Origin: JANQIV01 sp050117315
GTDB lineage: Bacteria; Bacteroidota; Ignavibacteria; Ignavibacteriales; Melioribacteraceae
Assembly: GCA_050117315.1 (NCBI GenBank)
Contig: JASFMY010000005.1
Location: 39,326-103,325 of the forward strand
Length of the DNA: 64,000 bases
Direction of reading: 5' to 3'
The notes beneath the pieces were generated by a model that was given only the letters and a program-made list of their open reading frames with translations, had not been told where the DNA came from and searched no databases. Position numbers and translations under genes: made by a program. Numbering within the stretch: the stretch's first letter is position 1; every line of letters begins with the position of its first letter. Below are positions 61,901-64,000 of this stretch, one piece after another.

Positions 61901-62171
61901 TGAATTATTCCAAAACTACCCTAACCCGTTTAATCCAACAACTACTATAAAATTCGCACTTCCCTCTTCTTCACAAGGAGGGGGAGCGAGGGTGAGGTTG
62001 GTAGTCTACAACTCACTCGGGCAGCAAGTTGCAACCCTTGTCGATGAACAAAAAGCGCCGGGTTTCTACGAAATAAAATTTGACGGAAGCAATCTTTCAA
62101 GCGGTATTTATTTCTATAAATTGACCTGTGATAACTTTACACAAACTAAAAAACTGCTGCTCTTGAAATAA
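58956..62171 (+). CDS. Large secreted FG-GAP repeat protein with T9SS sorting domain
   Basis: The product is 1,071 residues. It has a signal peptide (ILLLVITFLIPANRVIFAQQ) and fourteen FG-GAP repeats (SYAGDVNNDGYDDVIVGA type). Fourteen is twice the seven blades of an integrin-type propeller, so two propellers are plausible. A linker domain follows (PVELTSFTANLSDDKVILNW, FEIERTTPASGTPSFERG), then a Por sorting domain (FQNYPNPFNPTTTIKFALPS, LSSGIYFYKLTCDN). The last ~90 residues are almost identical to those of the propeller-cohesin-dockerin protein, not to those of the other FG-GAP protein, which indicates exchange of 3' ends. The repeats are nearly identical at DNA level in places and prone to recombination. 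Confidence 0.92.
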   Translation: MKRLSFLILLLVITFLIPANRVIFAQQLVQSFIEVNNTNGIADFFGCSVASAGDVNGDGIGDIIVGAHSYSLWTTRAYIFYGGAAMDGTPDVIITREDTGEHFGWSVSSAGDVNNDNIDDVIVGAQYYSSSTGRVYIFYGSSTLSYNIDAADADVIITGENEYDYFGSSIASIGDVNNDNIDDIIVGANYYSNGDGPGCTYIFYGGSLNSTIAASSANVIITGETDGDCFGYSVSCAGDVNGDNKNDFIIGTPVYSSGTGCAYIFYGGNLDSTIAASSANVIITGENEGNYFGLAVSYAGDVNDDDIDDIIIGTREYSHATGRAYVFYGGNLDPTISASSADVIITGENEYYEFAYSVSYAGDVNGDDIDDIIVGERYYNYSDGRACIYYGGSLDSTITASSADVIINSGEDEIYFGCSVSYAGDINGDDIDDVIVGARGNFGHCGQAYIYYGSSSMDNTPDISLAGKGGDNSFGYSVAYAGDVNGDNIDDIIVGAPGYSNNTGRAYIFYGGSSMDNTADVIITGENEDDEFGFSVSSAGDVNDDGYYDVIVGVYEYSNRTGRAYIFCGNSNLSSTINVADADVIITGENSYDYFAYSVSSAGDVNDDGYDDVIVGAYGYSNYRGRSYIFYGGENMDNTADVIIDATDNFGCSVSYAGDVNNDGYDDVIIGADYYSTYIGRAYIFYGGENMDNTADVTIDGENSNDYFGRSVSYAGDVNNDGYDDVIVGTEEYSSSTGRAYIFYGAENMDNAADVTIDGENAGDYFGCSVSYAGDINYDGYDDVIVGADEYSSSTGRAYIFYGAENMDNTADITIDGGNGDHFGVSVSYAGDVNNDGYDDIIIGADYSGSVNNGKVYIYSDDSAPLPVELTSFTANLSDDKVILNWETATEVNSYGFEIERTTPASGTPSFERGLGGGWKTIAFVNGHGNSNSPKSYSFIDKTAREGVYQYRLKQIDFDGTYEFSNTVEVSFINSQTLPAEFELFQNYPNPFNPTTTIKFALPSSSQGGGARVRLVVYNSLGQQVATLVDEQKAPGFYEIKFDGSNLSSGIYFYKLTCDNFTQTKKLLLLK
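61658..61710. repeat. G/C-rich nested hairpin inside a coding region (paralogue position)
   Basis: Outer arms AACCACCCCC and GGGGGTGGTT, inner CCCCCTCCTTT and AAAGGGGG. In frame it codes TTPASGTPSFERGLGGG. It sits at the same protein position as the hairpin at 53739-53792 although the sequences differ. Confidence 0.8.
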
Positions 62172-62505
62172 AAATTTTCCTAAATAAAATCATCACTTTT
62201 TAGTAAGGGTTCAGAATGCTGAATCCTTATATTCAAATTCACAATCCCGGCTTTCTTCACTCCCCTCTCCTTGCGAAGGAGAGGGGCCGGGGGTGAGGTT
62301 GTTCGTCTCCCTAAAAATCAGCAACTCCATCAGGCAACAGGTAACATACTTCGGTGTTTATAAGTAGTAGGTGACGCAAACTTTGCGTCACCTACGTTAA
62401 TCATGTTTTCCAATCCCTCACCTTTAAAAATGAGTACCGGTACTCATATCATTTCCGGCTAACAAACTCTACATTTTGTTATTGCAAAACCAACCTTGTA
62501 ACTAG
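62172..62505. other. Intergenic region: hairpins, GTAGGTGACGCAAA palindrome copy 3
   Basis: It contains the hairpin 62205-62228, a perfect G/C hairpin CCCCTCTCCTT-GCG-AAGGAGAGGGG (62262-62286), the palindrome GTAGGTGACGCAAA/TTTGCGTCACCTAC (62367-62395) and operator-like site 3. The first ~170 bases duplicate 57776-57950. No gene is present. Confidence 0.75.
62422..62452 (+). promoter_or_regulatory. ATGAGTACCGGTACTCAT operator-like site 3 (perfect palindrome)
   Basis: CTTTAAAA followed by the perfect 18-bp palindrome ATGAGTACCGGTACTCAT and ATCA, ending 59 bases before the CheY-like gene. It is the most symmetric of the three sites. Confidence 0.8.
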
Positions 62506-62862
62506 ATGAAAATACTTATTGCAGACGATTCACAGCAAATTCGCGAAGTTATAAAATCGGTTCTTTCTGTAGGTAAATATGATTTTATTGAATGCTCTGA
62601 CGGCAGCGACTCTGTTGAGCTTTACTTCCGGCATCACCCCGATATCGTTTTAATGGATATCAATATGAAAAAGAAAAACGGCTTAACAGCTTCACACGAA
62701 ATTTTAGACAAAGACCCGAACGCGAAAATCATAATAGTTACGCAGTATAATGATGAAAAACTTAAAACTGCCGCAAAAGAATTGGGCATAACAGGTTATA
62801 TAACAAAAGATTTTATTTATGAATTGGATGAATATATAAATAAGCATGTATTACATGACTGA
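62506..62862 (+). CDS. Stand-alone CheY-like response regulator
   Basis: The product is 118 residues, receiver only: IADDSQQIREVI, phospho-Asp in PDIVLMDINMKKKNG, Thr in IIVTQYND and Lys in GYITKDFI. There is no output domain, so it acts by protein contact or as a phosphate sink. It carries the palindromic operator-like site shared with the two lipoprotein/FG-GAP units and so probably belongs to the same regulon. It is a single gene. Confidence 0.92.
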   Translation: MKILIADDSQQIREVIKSVLSVGKYDFIECSDGSDSVELYFRHHPDIVLMDINMKKKNGLTASHEILDKDPNAKIIIVTQYNDEKLKTAAKELGITGYITKDFIYELDEYINKHVLHD

Positions 62863-62940
62863 GTGAAAACAATTAACAACATAACAAAGTAGGGGTATCA
62901 TCGCGAAGTCTTTCTTAAAGGCATTAGCATTATTCAATGT

Positions 62941-63036
62941 TTGTCATTCCCGCGAAAGTCAGCCTTGCCGGCTAGGCAGGCGGGAATCCAGATTATAAGA
63001 GAATGGATTCCCGGTAAAAGCACTCGGGAATGACAA
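62941..63036. repeat. Dispersed palindromic repeat (GTCATTCCC family), copy 2
   Basis: Outer arms TTGTCATTCCCG and CGGGAATGACAA enclose inner pairs (GCCTTGCCGGC/GGCAGGC, GGGAATCCA/TGGATTCCC). It is directly followed by an R1 copy. Confidence 0.8.
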
Positions 63037-63038
63037 TG

Positions 63039-63152
63039 TATACACAAGCCAAATTGGTTTTGGTATTTTGCCGTAAAATCCTCTCTTTTTAAGAGAGGAT
63101 TTAGGTGAGTTCTAAAAAAACAAAATACCAAAACCAATTTGCAACATGTATA
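63039..63152. repeat. R1 dispersed inverted repeat, copy 3
   Basis: It is 114 bp, nearly identical in arms and central hairpin to the copies at 34964 and 54335 (TATACACAAGCCAAATTGG ... CCAATTTGCAACATGTATA). Confidence 0.85.
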
Positions 63153-63235
63153 TGAGAGTGTTATCGCGTGTCCCGGCGATTCGCATAAGCTTCAACTTAA
63201 AAATGAATGTAATGTTTTATAGCTCCGGCATTCAG

Positions 63236-63534
63236 AGTGTGTTGCATAACTAAATAATAGCCCGTGGCTTCAGCCACGGGATTATTAAGATTCTGAAATC
63301 TATAGGCTTTTCCCGGTGGGGATCACTTACGTGAAGCCTCATTTAAGCACTCTAAATGGGGCTATCCGAAGGATCCCTTTTCGGGAAGACCTATAGGTGT
63401 ATGCCAATCATCCTTTCCCCAACTTTCCCCTAAAGGGATTCTTTAAGAAAAAGTTGTGTTTCTCTTGCGCTTATTTATAAACCAACTTCCTTGGAGGAAG
63501 TTGGTTTATTCTATTATTAGTTACACAACACACT
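63236..63534. mobile_element. 299-bp MITE-like element with terminal inverted repeats
   Basis: Left end AGTGTGTTGCATAACTAAAT and right end (reverse complement) AGTGTGTTGTGTAACTAATA share ~25 bp with few mismatches. Flanks are ATTCAG and ATTCAT, a likely target duplication with one change. Inside are two strong hairpins near the ends, CCCGTGGC-TTCA-GCCACGGG and AAACCAACTTCC/GGAAGTTGGTTT. It has no transposase gene. Confidence 0.75.
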
Positions 63535-64000
63535 ATTCATACCGGAGGCTAGTGTTATGTCAACAATAAAGAATCGTAAACTCCAAGATTGTCGAAGGAA
63601 CGTTTTGTGTGAGTGTCCATAGGACTCCTCCGGAGAGAAATCTTTATACATGTTTATTGGATAACTCCATGTTAAAGATATCCCACCCAAAAGATGGCGG
63701 GCAAACTCCTCACAAAATAATGTTCGTCGATATGACAATTTACCCCGAATTATGCATTAGTAATTTAGAATATTCTTAACTCATTGTTAGATAATATGAT
63801 ACTCTAATGCAAAGCATCAGAAAATGGTAATTCTTCACAAATTATTAACTCCTTTACCTCTAATGGGTTAGGAAATAATTACAATATTCTATTGCATAAT
63901 CCGGGTTAAACTCATATTACTACCAATTTCACAGAACAGGTTTATTCGTTTTTTCATCAAAAAGAGCATTTATCAAAAAAAGTTCTTATTAATTAGAAAA
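63535..64000. other. Intergenic region, no gene seen
   Basis: 63590-63735 is a decayed relative of the hairpin family at 24014 and 34746 (GAACGTTTTGT, GAGAAATCTTT, ATATGACAATTT). The rest is AT-rich up to the window end, with no coding frame I can support. Confidence 0.5.

Noticed and set aside
63262..63281. Simple terminator CCCGTGGC...GCCACGGG
   Set aside because: No gene precedes it and it is an internal part of the 299-bp element.

Overview
The window is AT-rich bacterial chromosome. It most resembles the Ignavibacteria/Melioribacter side of the Bacteroidota-Chlorobi group. The evidence for this is type IX secretion C-terminal sorting domains of the Ignavibacteria kind (FQNYPNPFNPTT), SPOR, TonB and TPR envelope genes, frequent TTG starts, a LysW-dependent lysine cluster and a mycobacterial-type multifunctional 2-oxoglutarate dehydrogenase. 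The lineage is an inference; there is no rRNA in the window.

Layout. (1) 1-11191, minus strand: structural genes of an extracellular contractile injection system (eCIS, Afp/PVC-like). In transcription order they are a DUF4255 cap protein, an unknown 359-residue protein, one large sheath, two tube proteins, a DUF5908 micro-protein, a LysM hub protein, a VgrG-like spike, a PAAR tip, gp25 and a baseplate-J protein that runs off the left edge. (2) 11454-13565, plus: an NHL-type exported protein and three small membrane proteins. (3) 22503-13540, minus: DUF92, a giant TPR protein, an outer-membrane beta-barrel, an HU-SPOR fusion, ExbB, ExbD and TonB, which looks like one envelope operon; then a TPR gene and tRNA-Leu(GAG). 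(4) 26360-23821, minus: 6-pyruvoyltetrahydropterin synthase, GTP cyclohydrolase I, an SDR and a second, decayed SDR split by a 137-bp MITE, a tetrahydrobiopterin-like pathway. (5) 26365-28972: peroxiredoxins, dodecin, a Fur/PerR regulator and a metallo-beta-lactamase-fold protein. (6) 29001-37822: an accessory region with a rubredoxin lipoprotein, a sigma/anti-sigma/DUF4097 unit, a serine hydrolase, a frameshifted M28 peptidase, an AraC regulator and many small inverted repeats. (7) 44053-38016, minus: lysW, homocitrate synthase, lysX, lysY, a class II glutamine amidotransferase, lysZ and lysJ, divergent from kgd (44288-47920). (8) 48237-62862, plus: a two-component system whose kinase is frameshifted, two duplicated lipoprotein plus FG-GAP secreted-protein modules (one lipoprotein with a nonsense codon), a propeller/cohesin/dockerin secreted protein and a CheY-like regulator. 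(9) 62863-64000: repeats and a 299-bp MITE-like element, no gene.

The most interesting observations are these. LysW ends in Gln (EDWGQ) instead of the canonical Glu, in an operon that also carries an intact class II glutamine amidotransferase. This suggests a deamidation step before ligation, analogous to Dop acting on Pup. A palindrome ATGAGTACCGGTACTCAT with conserved flanks lies about 60 bp before three separate transcription units of region 8, which suggests a small regulon of secreted proteins. G/C-rich hairpins sit in frame inside secreted-protein genes and also between genes.
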